From the NCBI GenBank assembly GCA_963819735.1, contig CAWFXC010000001.1, positions 248,001-312,000 of the forward strand: DNA of 64,000 nt, written 5' to 3'. This document shows positions 1 to 8,199 of the stretch, piece after piece (the first letter of the stretch is position 1; the number at the start of each line of letters is the position of its first letter). The position numbers and the translations under genes are program-made. Under the pieces are notes generated by a model. The model was not told where the DNA came from. It worked only from the letters and a program-made list of their open reading frames with translations, and ran no database searches. This DNA comes from CAWFXC01 sp963819735 (GTDB lineage: Bacteria > Actinomycetota > Acidimicrobiia > IMCC26256 > DASPTH01).

Positions 1-433
1 CGCGTTCGACGCTGCGGGTCGAACGCAACCGCTGGATCACGACATCTGCGTTGAGGAAGTTCTCCTGGACGAACGTGGCCAGCGTGCGTCCAAAGTCGTC
101 CTTTCGTTGGCTGATGATGGCGGTATGTGGGATCGGCATCCCGAGAGGGTGACGAAACAACGCCGTGATCGCGAACCAGTCCGCGATGCCGCCGACCATT
201 GCCGCCTCCGCTGCGGCCTTGACGTACGGCACCCACGCGCCCGACGGTCCAGTGATGGTGAGGACAGCGAATGCAACTGTGACCAGACCAAGGAGTAGTG
301 AAGCCCGACGCTTCATCTGTCGAAGGGCGGCCCGACGCCCAGCTTCGTTGCTCGGAGACGGAAGCGACGCCGGAGAGCTGTCGGCTGCGCGTGGACAGTC
401 CCGCACCAGGTCGGAGGGTGAAGTTTGAGTCAC
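1..433 (-). CDS. DUF445 family membrane protein, 5' part only
   Basis: The reading frame enters from position 433 and is still open at the left edge, so only the first 144 codons are present. After a basic stretch (RRAALRQMKRR) comes a hydrophobic segment and the run AAAEAAMVGGIADWFAITAL, then FRHPLGMPIPHTAIISQRKD, both characteristic of DUF445 (YjiN-like) inner-membrane proteins. I place the start at the GTG at 433 because it gives the usual short polar leader; an ATG at 316 is the alternative. The biochemical function of the family is not established. It is divergent from the MFS gene at 664, and the 230 bp between them show no other gene. Confidence 0.8.
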   Translation of the reverse strand, partial: MTQTSPSDLVRDCPRAADSSPASLPSPSNEAGRRAALRQMKRRASLLLGLVTVAFAVLTITGPSGAWVPYVKAAAEAAMVGGIADWFAITALFRHPLGMPIPHTAIISQRKDDFGRTLATFVQENFLNADVVIQRLRSTRSVER

Positions 434-663
434 ACGGAACCTGTACCCCAATCGACGCAGTCTCGACTACGAGTACGTGGCTGGCACTTGCCTACCGCCA
501 GCGCATGGAGGCGCAGCCCGGCGGCTCCCCGGGCGTCGAGCGGGCCGTCCGGCACGAGGAGTACGTCGTGCTCGGCGCCGTCCGACAGTGGCGTCGGAGC
601 GGAAGGACGGCTACCCGGGAGCGTCGAGGATTCCGGTCTTGCCGAATTGGGCAGCCAGATCTC

Positions 664-2064
664 GTGCCTGACGCTACGGCGGTGGACTACGCCGACGATT
701 CCGCTCCGGACGATCGCGCGCGCCGCCGCGCCGTGATCGCACTCGCCGCCGTGTTGGCCCTCGACGGCGCGGACCGCACGGCGTTGGGCGCGCTCGCGCC
801 GGCGCTCATGGCCGAGTTCAGCGTGGGGAACGCCGCGATCGGGCTCTTGGCCGGCGCCTTCGCGATCGTCGGCGCAATCGCCATCGTGCCGATTGGGATC
901 CTGACCGACCGCGCTCGGCGCATCACGATCCTCGTCGTGTGCATCGCGATCTGGTGCCTCGCGATGGGTGTGGCGGCGGCCGCGTGGACGTTCCTACTGC
1001 TCTTCCTGGCCCGGGTCACGCTCGGTGTGCTCACCGCCGCGGGAGGACCGCCGATCACGTCCATCGTCGGAGACCTGTTCCCAGCCGACGTACGCGGCCG
1101 GGTCCTCGGGTGGGTCAAGAGCGGGGAGTTGGTGGGCGCTGGTGCCGGCTTCCTCGTGGCGGGTGTCGTGGTGTGGCTGACGTCGTGGCGCGGTGTCTTC
1201 GCCGTGCTCGCGGTGTTAGGTCTCATCGTCGCGTGGCTTGTAGCGCGGGTACCGGAACCCGGCCGGGGCGGCGAGAACGACGCCACGGGCGAAGCGGGCG
1301 GGGGTGTCAACCCGCCATCCCAACTCCACGAGCTCGTGGAAGCCGATGACGTCGACGCCAAGCAGGAGCTGATCCTCGAAGGCGACCAGTCCGAACTGGC
1401 CCTCAAGCCCGCGTTGGAATACGTGCTGAAGGTGAAGACCGTCGTGATGGTCATCGCCGCCGCCGCCCTCGGCGACGTGTTCTTCACCGGGTTGCAGGTG
1501 TTCGGCGTCCTGTTCCTGGTCGCGCAGTTCGGGATCTCGGTGTCGCAGGCGGCAATCTTGATCCCGCTGGTGGGTGTGGGCGGCTTCGTCGGTGTCCTGG
1601 CCGGTGGCCGCCTCGGCGACGAATTGATTGAACGCGGGGTCCTGGCCGGTCGCATCCATGTCGGGGTCTGGAGCTACCTGGTCGCGTCCGTGCTGCTCGT
1701 GCCGGTGTTCGTGGTCTCGTCGCTCGTGGTCGCGCTGCCGTTCCTCGTGCTGGCCGGCGGGTTCCTCACCGCGCCGATTGCACCGTTGGAGGCGGCGCGC
1801 CTCGATGTGGTCCACCCGCAGCTCCGCGGTCGCACCGAAAGCGCACGGATGATCGCTCGAGTGGCGGCACAAGCATCGGCCCCCGTCGTCTTCGGCGTAC
1901 TCTCGAGCCAACTCGGAGGCGGTGGAGCCGCAGGGCTGCAGCTGGCATTCCTCTTGATGCTGCCCCTCCTCGCTGCGAGCTCCGTGTGCCTGATGATCGC
2001 GGTGCGTCACTACCCCAGTGAGGTGGCCGCGGTGGAGGCGTCCGAGGTGGTCGATGATGCATGA
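664..2064 (+). CDS. MFS transporter
   Basis: A 466-residue Major Facilitator Superfamily permease with about twelve hydrophobic segments in two halves, separated by a hydrophilic loop rich in Glu and Asp around residues 200-250. The TDRARR motif after the second helix is the MFS loop 2-3 signature and PADVRGRVLGW is the loop 4-5 region. The frame is open upstream to 298, but that part is Arg/Pro-rich and overlaps the DUF445 gene, so I take the GTG at 664. Its 3' end overlaps the next gene by about 10 bp, which suggests coupled translation. The substrate cannot be read from the sequence. Confidence 0.8.
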   Translation: MPDATAVDYADDSAPDDRARRRAVIALAAVLALDGADRTALGALAPALMAEFSVGNAAIGLLAGAFAIVGAIAIVPIGILTDRARRITILVVCIAIWCLAMGVAAAAWTFLLLFLARVTLGVLTAAGGPPITSIVGDLFPADVRGRVLGWVKSGELVGAGAGFLVAGVVVWLTSWRGVFAVLAVLGLIVAWLVARVPEPGRGGENDATGEAGGGVNPPSQLHELVEADDVDAKQELILEGDQSELALKPALEYVLKVKTVVMVIAAAALGDVFFTGLQVFGVLFLVAQFGISVSQAAILIPLVGVGGFVGVLAGGRLGDELIERGVLAGRIHVGVWSYLVASVLLVPVFVVSSLVVALPFLVLAGGFLTAPIAPLEAARLDVVHPQLRGRTESARMIARVAAQASAPVVFGVLSSQLGGGGAAGLQLAFLLMLPLLAASSVCLMIAVRHYPSEVAAVEASEVVDDA

Positions 2065-3238
2065 CGTCGACCGCCGGGCCGATGAACGCCATGAGCACGC
2101 GCACTGGACCGTCGGGAGGGTTGCCTTCCTTGCCGTCAGCGTCATCTGCCTGTATCTGTTCGCGCCGAGCATCGCCGAAGTCTTCTCTGCCTATGACCGT
2201 CTCGGGCGGGTGCAGCCCCTCTTCCTGATCCCGGCGGGCCTGTGCGCGATCGCAAGCTTTGCCTCCGTCTGGCTGGTGCAGGCACTCGCGCTCGGGACCC
2301 GCGACTGGTTCTCGGTGGTCACCACGCAGCTCGCGGGCAACGCGTTCAACCGGATCACCCCCGGTGGGGGCGCGACGGGGACCGCGCTCCAGGCCAACAT
2401 GCTCGCCGACGCCGGCTTCGACGTGGCGCATGCGGCAACCGCGCTCACGGTGCAGTCGGTACTCAGCACCGCGTCGATCGTCGCGCTCCCGCTCTTCGCG
2501 CTGCCGTTCATCGTCGCCGGGACGCAGGTGCCGTCGGGCCTCCTTCAGGCGTTCTGGATCGGTATCCCGGTCTTCCTGCTCATGGTCGCGATCGCTATCG
2601 CGTTGTTCGTGGCCGACGCGCCGCTGCGCGGCCTCGGGCGAGCGGTGGTCTGGATCCGGCGCAAGCTCGACCGTCCCGTCGCCGACGCACTCGATATCCA
2701 GTTGTTGGAGGGGCGCGACCGCATCCGGCGCGAGATCGGCCCCAACTGGGAGCTCGCGCTCGGAGCATCGCTCGCCCGCTGGATGTTCGAGTACGGCGTC
2801 CTCCTGCTCACGCTGTGCGGTCTCTCCGCCAACCCCAATCCCCCGCTCGTGCTCCTCGCGTTCGTCGTCGCGTCGGTCCTCGGCCTGCTCCCGTTCACGC
2901 CCGGCGGCCTCGGGTTCGTCGAGGCGGGCCTGGCGGCGATGCTCGCGCTCGCGGGGATCTCGACCGGCGACGCGCTGGTGGCCACCCTCGTCTACCGCCT
3001 GCTCACGTTCTGGTTCCCGATCCCGACCGGCGGCGTCGCCGCCTGGATGTTCCGGCGGCGCTACCCCCGCCACTCCGGTCTGCCGCCCGCTCGAGACGTC
3101 GACGACGCGGATAAGGAGGTCGGCGGGCCATCAGCCGAGCGCCGCTGGAAGGACGCGGCTCCCCTGGTCAGCGAGCACTGCGACGGCAACATCGGTCGAA
3201 CCGCCGACCGCGGCGAGCGCACCCGAACCGCCGACTGA
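2054..3238 (+). CDS. LPG-synthase transmembrane-region family protein (flippase-like)
   Basis: A 394-residue integral membrane protein of the lysylphosphatidylglycerol synthase TM-region family (UPF0104). Family landmarks are FNRITPGGGATGTALQANML after the third helix and LLPFTPGGLGFVEAGLAAML near the C-terminus. In MprF this fold flips a lipid; stand-alone members like this one have no synthase domain and are inferred to move or bind lipids. The start is ATG 2054 (or 2057), overlapping the MFS stop. The polar C-terminal 60 residues are low-complexity and may be an extension of the frame past the functional protein. Confidence 0.75.
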   Translation: MMHDVDRRADERHEHAHWTVGRVAFLAVSVICLYLFAPSIAEVFSAYDRLGRVQPLFLIPAGLCAIASFASVWLVQALALGTRDWFSVVTTQLAGNAFNRITPGGGATGTALQANMLADAGFDVAHAATALTVQSVLSTASIVALPLFALPFIVAGTQVPSGLLQAFWIGIPVFLLMVAIAIALFVADAPLRGLGRAVVWIRRKLDRPVADALDIQLLEGRDRIRREIGPNWELALGASLARWMFEYGVLLLTLCGLSANPNPPLVLLAFVVASVLGLLPFTPGGLGFVEAGLAAMLALAGISTGDALVATLVYRLLTFWFPIPTGGVAAWMFRRRYPRHSGLPPARDVDDADKEVGGPSAERRWKDAAPLVSEHCDGNIGRTADRGERTRTAD

Positions 3239-3336
3239 CGACCGGCGCTGCAATTGGCACGCCGAATCAGCGGGTATGTGGTTGTAGACCATTCTTTCGG
3301 ATCAGAGCACTGGTTGAGCAGACGGGAGCAGTTGCG

Positions 3337-4269
3337 ATGGGACGACTCGACGGCAGGGTGGCCATCGTCACCGGGGCGGGTCGGGGCATCGGACGCGAGC
3401 ATGCGCTTCTCCTCGCTCGAGAAGGGGCGGCCGTCGTCGTCGACGACATCGGTGCCCGCGCCGGCGCTGATGCGGATTCCGTCGCCGCTGAGATCCGCGC
3501 CGCGGGCGGAACTGCAGTCTCCACGGCGGCGTCTGCGACGTGGGACGGAGCGGACGAGATCATCGGCACAGCCCTCGATGCGTTCGGGCGCGTCGACGTT
3601 GTCGTCAACAACGCGACGGCAGGCCGCAATGACGACCTCTGGATGTACACGGAGCAGGAGTGGGACCTCACGATGGCGGTGAACCTGAAGGGCTACTTCG
3701 CCGTCATGCGTGCGGCGATCCCGCACATGGCCCGCCAAGGTGGCGGCGCGATCGTCAATACCAGCTCGGCGTCCGGATTCGGCCATCCGTCACACGCTGC
3801 CTACGCGACGGCAAAGGAAGGACTCGTCGGCCTGACCCGCACCGCGGCCATGGAGCTGGGGCGCTTCGGCATCCGCTGCAACGCCATCCGGCCGTTTGCG
3901 GTCACCGCGCAAGTCGGCGAGTACAACGAGCATTCCGTTCGCTGGCGACGACTCATGGATGTGACGATGGGGCCGAGTTCGACCATGTCATCGGCCGAGG
4001 AGCTCGCGCCGAGCAAGATCGCGCCCTTCGCCGCGTGGCTCTGCACCGATGTCGCCGCGGGCGTCACCGGACGCACGTTCCTACTCGTCGGCGACCGAGT
4101 GTCACTCCTTTCCGAGCCGAGTCCGAAGCGTTCGATCGAGCAACTCGGCGGATGGACGCTCGACGACCTCGATCGCGTCGCTCCCGAGGAACTCGTGCCA
4201 GACATGGTCAACCGCTGGACTCTCACCGCTCACGCCGATCTTCGGATGTTCCCGGAGGACGGAACGTGA
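3337..4269 (+). CDS. Short-chain dehydrogenase/reductase (SDR)
   Basis: A 310-residue classical SDR. The NAD(P)-binding motif TGAGRGIG is at about residues 11-18, NNAT at about 90, and the catalytic YATAK near 155 with a preceding Ser (NTSSASG). The protein runs about 50 residues past the usual 250, with a C-terminal tail typical of SDRs related to peroxisomal multifunctional enzyme type 2. GGGAG lies 7 bp before the ATG. It stands alone on its strand between the flippase-like gene and repeat copy A. The substrate is unknown; a 3-hydroxyacyl-CoA or alcohol is likely from family resemblance only. Confidence 0.85.
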   Translation: MGRLDGRVAIVTGAGRGIGREHALLLAREGAAVVVDDIGARAGADADSVAAEIRAAGGTAVSTAASATWDGADEIIGTALDAFGRVDVVVNNATAGRNDDLWMYTEQEWDLTMAVNLKGYFAVMRAAIPHMARQGGGAIVNTSSASGFGHPSHAAYATAKEGLVGLTRTAAMELGRFGIRCNAIRPFAVTAQVGEYNEHSVRWRRLMDVTMGPSSTMSSAEELAPSKIAPFAAWLCTDVAAGVTGRTFLLVGDRVSLLSEPSPKRSIEQLGGWTLDDLDRVAPEELVPDMVNRWTLTAHADLRMFPEDGT

Positions 4270-4510
4270 TGCCGTCGTGGACGCCGGCCGCGGCGTTCGG
4301 CGGTGGGTCAGAGAATCGGCTACGGCGTGGCCACGGGGGCCAGCGGTCCCGTCGTGGAACGAGCGAAGCTCGACAACGCGGCGCGATCCACCGGTGGCGG
4401 AACCCGAAACCCCGAGATCACCGGATGTGCAGGCCAGATATGGCTCGTGCGATGACCAGGCGCTGGATCTCGGCGGTGCCTTCGAAGATCATGTAGCTGC
4501 TCTCGAGTCG

Positions 4511-4546
4511 TCCGGGCAGTCCGGACAGTCCGGACAGTCCGGACAG
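4511..4546. repeat. Tandem 9-mer repeat, four units
   Basis: Four consecutive units of TCCGGACAG (the first has G for A at position 6) lie inside dispersed repeat copy A. Copies B and C do not carry this array, so it arose locally. On the minus strand it would encode a Cys-Pro-Asp run, but there is no sign that it is translated. Confidence 0.9.
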
Positions 4547-4580
4547 TGAGCACTGTTGCGGATCTCCGTCCGTCGCGCTG

Positions 4581-4604
4581 CGTCGAATCCGTAGCGATTC
4601 GACG
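4581..4604. repeat. Inverted repeat next to the GTTGTAGGG box in copy A
   Basis: CGTCGAATC and its exact reverse complement GATTCGACG are separated by six bases. The stem ends 2 bp before the GTTGTAGGG box. Copy C has an 8-bp inverted repeat (GCGTTCGT / ACGAACGC) in the equivalent place. A stem next to a conserved box in two copies suggests a shared structural role. Confidence 0.7.
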
Positions 4605-4778
4605 CGTTGTAGGGGGGAGTAGGGATGCCGAGGCGGCGGACATCAGCCGCGAGCTGGTCCGCATGGGTGTAGGGATGCCAGTAGGGCTGCTCATCACGCG
4701 GGACGTGCACGCATACTCCGCCACGAACTCACTGATCCGACGCGCCAGTGCGGCACCTATGGCGCGTGCCGCTAGGGC

Positions 4779-5711
4779 GTGACGATGTCGAAGTTCTCGT
4801 CTGGTGCTCACGAGCCCCGTTCGTCGGGCGCCATCGCGCCAACATCGGCGCAGACGCTCGCGGTTGGCCTGGCGGAGTGGCATCTTCCCGCGCCGGTATC
4901 ACGCGAAGTGTTGCTCACCGATGGCGATCACTTGCTGGTGTTCGGCGGGCAGGACGCAAGTCACTACTCCGTGGCCACGATCGCAGTCGACCCGAAGACG
5001 GGTGCGGTGAGTTCGCTCGGTGGGCTGTCGCCCGCGGTGCACGATGCGGCCGGGGCGCGTGTCGGTAAGGACAACTTGGTCATCGCCGGCGGGAGTCCGC
5101 CGCCACGTTCGACGGTCCAAGCTGTCCAGCCGGCCGGCGCTGCCGTGCCTCGCGGTCAGCTGCCCGCGATGCGGACCGATCAGGTCGCGGCGACGATCCG
5201 CACCAGGATCTACGTCCTGGGCGGCGCGCAGGACGAGGGGTTCCCTGTGGCCACCGTCTTTGCCAGCGACGACGCCGGCGTCACTTGGCACGACGCGGGG
5301 ACGCTCGCCCAGCCGGTTCGCTACCCGGCGCTCGCAATCATCGACCGCGCGGTGTACCTCTTCGGGGGCGTCACCACCGCGGACGGCTCCGACACCACCG
5401 CAATTCAGCGTTACGACCCGAAGTCCGAGACGACGACCGTGGTCGGGGAATTGCCGGCACCGCTGTCACACGCGAGCGCGGTGGTCTTCGGTCGCGTCGC
5501 GTTCGTGCTCGGCGGATACGTCAACAACACTCCCTCGCCGCAGATCCTGCGTTTTGATGCCAGCACGAAGGCGGTCACGGACGTCGGCGCGTTGCCTTCA
5601 CCGCTCACCGACGCCGCCGCGACCGTCATCCGGGGCAGGGGGTACCTTGTCGGCGGCGAAGGACCCGGACGGGCTACGACCGCGAACGTGGAAACGCTCA
5701 CACCACGTTGA
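4779..5711 (+). CDS. Kelch-repeat beta-propeller protein, probably 5'-truncated
   Basis: A 310-residue protein made almost entirely of about 48-residue Kelch repeats: VFGGQD, VIAGG, VLGGAQ, LFGGVT, VLGGYV and LVGGEG are the Gly-Gly turns of six blades. Secreted actinobacterial homologues usually begin with a signal peptide or lipobox and a short linker. Here residues 1-30 are polar and show neither, and the gene begins about 90 bp after repeat copy A. I therefore suspect that the original 5' end was lost. The start is uncertain: GTG 4779, or ATG 4785. The function, probably extracellular binding, cannot be deduced. Confidence 0.7.
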   Translation: MTMSKFSSGAHEPRSSGAIAPTSAQTLAVGLAEWHLPAPVSREVLLTDGDHLLVFGGQDASHYSVATIAVDPKTGAVSSLGGLSPAVHDAAGARVGKDNLVIAGGSPPPRSTVQAVQPAGAAVPRGQLPAMRTDQVAATIRTRIYVLGGAQDEGFPVATVFASDDAGVTWHDAGTLAQPVRYPALAIIDRAVYLFGGVTTADGSDTTAIQRYDPKSETTTVVGELPAPLSHASAVVFGRVAFVLGGYVNNTPSPQILRFDASTKAVTDVGALPSPLTDAAATVIRGRGYLVGGEGPGRATTANVETLTPR

Positions 5712-5811
5712 GTCATCGCCGCGCCTTGGCATCGGTGGGTGTCTTCGATCCTGATCGACGCAGAATGAGCAGCACTGGTCGTGACTTTTGGGTGAGCATT
5801 TGCCGTGCGCG

Positions 5812-7098
5812 TCACGTCCAGAATTCGCGGTCCTGCGCGCGCAGGAGCTCCGGGACGCGTGGTTCGACGGGCTCATCGGCAGGATGTTCTGCACCGTTCT
5901 GAGCTGGCGGGCGAGACGGTCGCGGGCGGGAGGGCCGGTCGTGCGCGACGAGCACGGCGAGTCCGGTCGAGACGGGGACGGCGGCGACGAGGCCGATGCT
6001 GCCGACGAGCGTGGCGACGATCTCAACCGCAACGACCTCGCCATTCGCGACGGTGCCGAGACTTTGTCCCGAGAGCGTGAAGAGCATGAGCAACGGCAGC
6101 GAGGCGCCGGCGTAGGCGAGGGCGAGGGTATTCACGGTGGAGGAGATGTGGTCGCGTCCGATGCTGAGTCCTGAGCGGTAGAGCTGACGGCGGGTGAGCT
6201 CGGGGCTGTTGGCGGCGAGTTCACCGACCGCGGCGGCCTGGGTGACGGTGATGTCGTTAAGTGCGCCGAGCGCGCCGAGGACCATGCCGGCGAGGACGAG
6301 GCTCTTGAGATCGATGTGCGAGACGCCGATCGAGACGAGCAGCGCGTCTTCGTTCTGTGCGCCGGTGAAGTGTGCGAGATCGGTGAACAGCGACGCGAGC
6401 GCCACGGTGAGGACGAGTGCGGAGAGTGTGCCGAGGAGCGCGACGGTGGTCATGGGACGTGGGCCGTTCGAGATGTAGAGCGCGAGGTACGCGACGGCGC
6501 TGGCTCCGACGATGGCCACGAGTGCGGGGCTGTGACCGTCGAGCATCGACGGCAGGATGAAGGTGAGAATCGTGGCGATGCTGGCACCGAGCGCGACGAG
6601 CGCGGCGACGCCTCGCCACCGTCCGAGCCCGATGACGACGGCGGCGAAGAGAACCGCGAGCCACACCAGGACCGAGCGACGTTGGCGGTCGTTGTAGGTG
6701 TAATCGAATCCTCGTTCTGCGTGTGCGATGTGGTTCAGGACCACGTGGTCGCCGGGTGACACGTGCGGGGCACTGACGGTGTCGGCGAACTCGATGGTGC
6801 GCGTGGCGCCTCGATCCGGGCCTCGTTCGAGGCGGAACTTGATTCGTGTGCATTGTTGGTTGACGTCGCCGTTGGCGGTGCCACAGGTGCCGTGGGCGAC
6901 GGTGAGCGTGGTCGCCGGGTACACGTTGGTGACGGGGTTCAAGGTCTGCAGATGGGTGCGCGGATCGGTGCGAGGCCAGAGCAGGGCCACGCCGACGAGG
7001 GTCACCACCCCGAGTGCGACCGACGCAGCGGTCAGTACCCGCCGAGCGCGACGCGACACCGAGGTGTCGGCGAGGGCGTGATCGTGGGCGTGGCCCAT
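5812..7098 (-). CDS. YibE/F family membrane protein
   Basis: A 428-residue protein with a His/Asp-rich start (MGHAHDHAL), one N-terminal helix, an extracytoplasmic domain of about 100 residues containing two Cys, then eight hydrophobic segments. The stretch LGALGALNDITVTQAAAVGE and the pair GRDHISSTVNTLALAYAGAS are hallmarks of YibE/F proteins. The frame is open 25 codons upstream; I choose ATG 7098 because MGHAHDH is a typical start for the family. It is divergent from znuA, with about 130 bp between them. The family has no firm biochemical role, although its place beside a zinc importer and the His-rich start hint at metal biology. Confidence 0.8.
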   Translation of the reverse strand: MGHAHDHALADTSVSRRARRVLTAASVALGVVTLVGVALLWPRTDPRTHLQTLNPVTNVYPATTLTVAHGTCGTANGDVNQQCTRIKFRLERGPDRGATRTIEFADTVSAPHVSPGDHVVLNHIAHAERGFDYTYNDRQRRSVLVWLAVLFAAVVIGLGRWRGVAALVALGASIATILTFILPSMLDGHSPALVAIVGASAVAYLALYISNGPRPMTTVALLGTLSALVLTVALASLFTDLAHFTGAQNEDALLVSIGVSHIDLKSLVLAGMVLGALGALNDITVTQAAAVGELAANSPELTRRQLYRSGLSIGRDHISSTVNTLALAYAGASLPLLMLFTLSGQSLGTVANGEVVAVEIVATLVGSIGLVAAVPVSTGLAVLVAHDRPSRPRPSRPPAQNGAEHPADEPVEPRVPELLRAQDREFWT

Positions 7099-7194
7099 CG
7101 CCCCAGTGTCCCCTGCTCGTCTCACCCTCCGATGGATGCTCCTTCGGGCTCCCCAAAAGGGAACGAGCGGCAAGAAAACGAGTGGTTCTCATTC

Positions 7195-7223
7195 TTGACT
7201 AGGTCACGAGCCACCGCTACGGT
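7195..7223 (+). promoter_or_regulatory. Sigma-70-type promoter of znuA (leaderless)
   Basis: TTGACT (7195-7200) and TACGGT (7218-7223) are separated by 17 bp. Transcription should begin 6-8 bp past the -10 element, at or beside the A of the znuA ATG at 7231. The mRNA would be leaderless, and no Shine-Dalgarno sequence is present. Confidence 0.65.
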
Positions 7224-7230
7224 CCCCGTT

Positions 7231-8199
7231 ATGAAAATGATTCTCAGTTTGGGCCGGCGTGCGCGGATCACGAGGACGGGAAGCCGCCGGCTCGTGCTGG
7301 TTGCGGTCGGAGTGGTGGCGGTGACCGCATTTCTGACCGGTCCGACGCTGGGCGCGGATCAAGCGGCGGCTGCGAGCTCGTCACCGTTGCGAGTCGTGGC
7401 GGCGGAGAATTTCTGGGGCAGCATCGTGAAGCAGCTCGCCGGTTCGAAGGCGTCCGTGTCGAGCATCATCACGAACCCCGACACCGACCCCCACGACTAC
7501 GAAGCGAAACCGAGCGACGCGCGCACGATCGCCTCCGCGCGCTACGTGATCGAGAACGGGATCGGCTACGACCCCTGGGCCCAGAAGCTCCTCGACGCCG
7601 ATCCGGACTCCGGCCGCAAGGTCCTCGATGTCGGGAAGCTGGTCGGCATCGACGCGGGCGGGAACCCGCACCAGTGGTATTCGCCCGACACGGTCCAGCG
7701 CGTCATCGATCGGGTCACCGCCGACCTCGGGAGCCTGGACCCGAAGAACGCCGGCTACTACGAAGCACAGAAGGCGAGGTTCGAGTCGACCGGGTTGAAG
7801 CAGTACAAGGACCTGATCGCGGATATCAAGCAGAAGTACTCGGGCACCCCGGTCGGCGCGACCGAAAGCATCTTCGCGCCACTCGCGGACGCGCTCGGAC
7901 TGGACCTCGTGACGCCGGAGTCGTTCCTCGACGCGATCGCGGAAGGAACGGATCCGACCGCGCATGACAAGGCGACCGTCGATGACCAGATCAAGAACAA
8001 CAAGATCAAGGTGCTCGTCTTCAACAGCCAGAACGCGACGCCCGATGTGCAGGCGATCGTGAAGGCTGCCCGGGCGAGAGGCATACCGATCTCAACGGTG
8101 ACCGAGACGCTGGCTCCGGCGAACGTGACGTTCCAGGCGTGGCAGGTCAAGCAACTCGAGGCGCTCGAGGCTGCGCTCGCCAAGGCGACCAGGTCGTGA
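7231..8199 (+). CDS. znuA: Zinc/metal ABC transporter substrate-binding protein
   Basis: A 322-residue exported cluster A-I metal-binding protein. A twin-basic N-terminus (MKMILSLGRRARITRTGSRR) leads into a hydrophobic helix and an Ala-rich cleavage region at about 40-50; there is no lipobox Cys. The mature part carries NPDTDPHDYEAKPSD and GGNPHQWYSPD, which supply two metal-ligand His residues. The third His of classical ZnuA is replaced in ATESIFAPLADALGL, and there is no His-rich loop, as in many actinobacterial members. ATG 7231 is chosen because the promoter ends exactly there. It is the first gene of the znuA-znuC-znuB-znuB operon. Zinc is preferred because of the Zur box; manganese is possible. 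Confidence 0.88.
   Translation: MKMILSLGRRARITRTGSRRLVLVAVGVVAVTAFLTGPTLGADQAAAASSSPLRVVAAENFWGSIVKQLAGSKASVSSIITNPDTDPHDYEAKPSDARTIASARYVIENGIGYDPWAQKLLDADPDSGRKVLDVGKLVGIDAGGNPHQWYSPDTVQRVIDRVTADLGSLDPKNAGYYEAQKARFESTGLKQYKDLIADIKQKYSGTPVGATESIFAPLADALGLDLVTPESFLDAIAEGTDPTAHDKATVDDQIKNNKIKVLVFNSQNATPDVQAIVKAARARGIPISTVTETLAPANVTFQAWQVKQLEALEAALAKATRS
7232..7246. promoter_or_regulatory. Zur-type zinc operator over the znuA start codon
   Basis: TGAAAATGATTCTCA differs by one arm base and the centre from the actinobacterial Zur box TGAAAATnATTTTCA. It covers the expected transcription start and codons 1-6 of znuA, so zinc-loaded Zur would block initiation directly. No zur gene lies in the window. 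Confidence 0.7.

Larger units (their letters stand above)
4404..4690. repeat. Dispersed repeat copy A (acyl-CoA dehydrogenase tail plus GTAGGGAT boxes)
   Basis: This fills most of the gene-free stretch 4270-4778. On the minus strand 4418-4500 encodes a stop-terminated peptide ending FEGTAEIQRLVIARAISGL, the C-terminal signature of acyl-CoA dehydrogenases, with no upstream gene body. It is followed on the plus strand by a tandem 9-mer array, a 9-bp inverted repeat (4581-4604) and tandem GTAGGG boxes at 4606-4627 and 4669-4688. Related copies lie at 11215-11497 and 57024-57316. No transposase is inside. The bases 4270-4403 show no gene I can support. Confidence 0.65.

Noticed and set aside
298..663. 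N-terminal extension of the MFS gene
   Set aside because: Low-complexity translation overlapping the divergent DUF445 gene; the permease homology starts after GTG 664.
4511..4546. CRISPR array
   Set aside because: Units of 9 bp without spacers; there are no cas genes in the window.
4404..4690. Integron attC-like site
   Set aside because: The ends CTACAAC and GTTGTAG do not fit RYYYAAC/GTTRRRY, and there is no integrase or cassette array.
7174..7200. A second Zur box formed by GAAAA and TTCTC upstream of znuA
   Set aside because: The arms are 7 bp apart instead of 3, so the helical spacing does not match.
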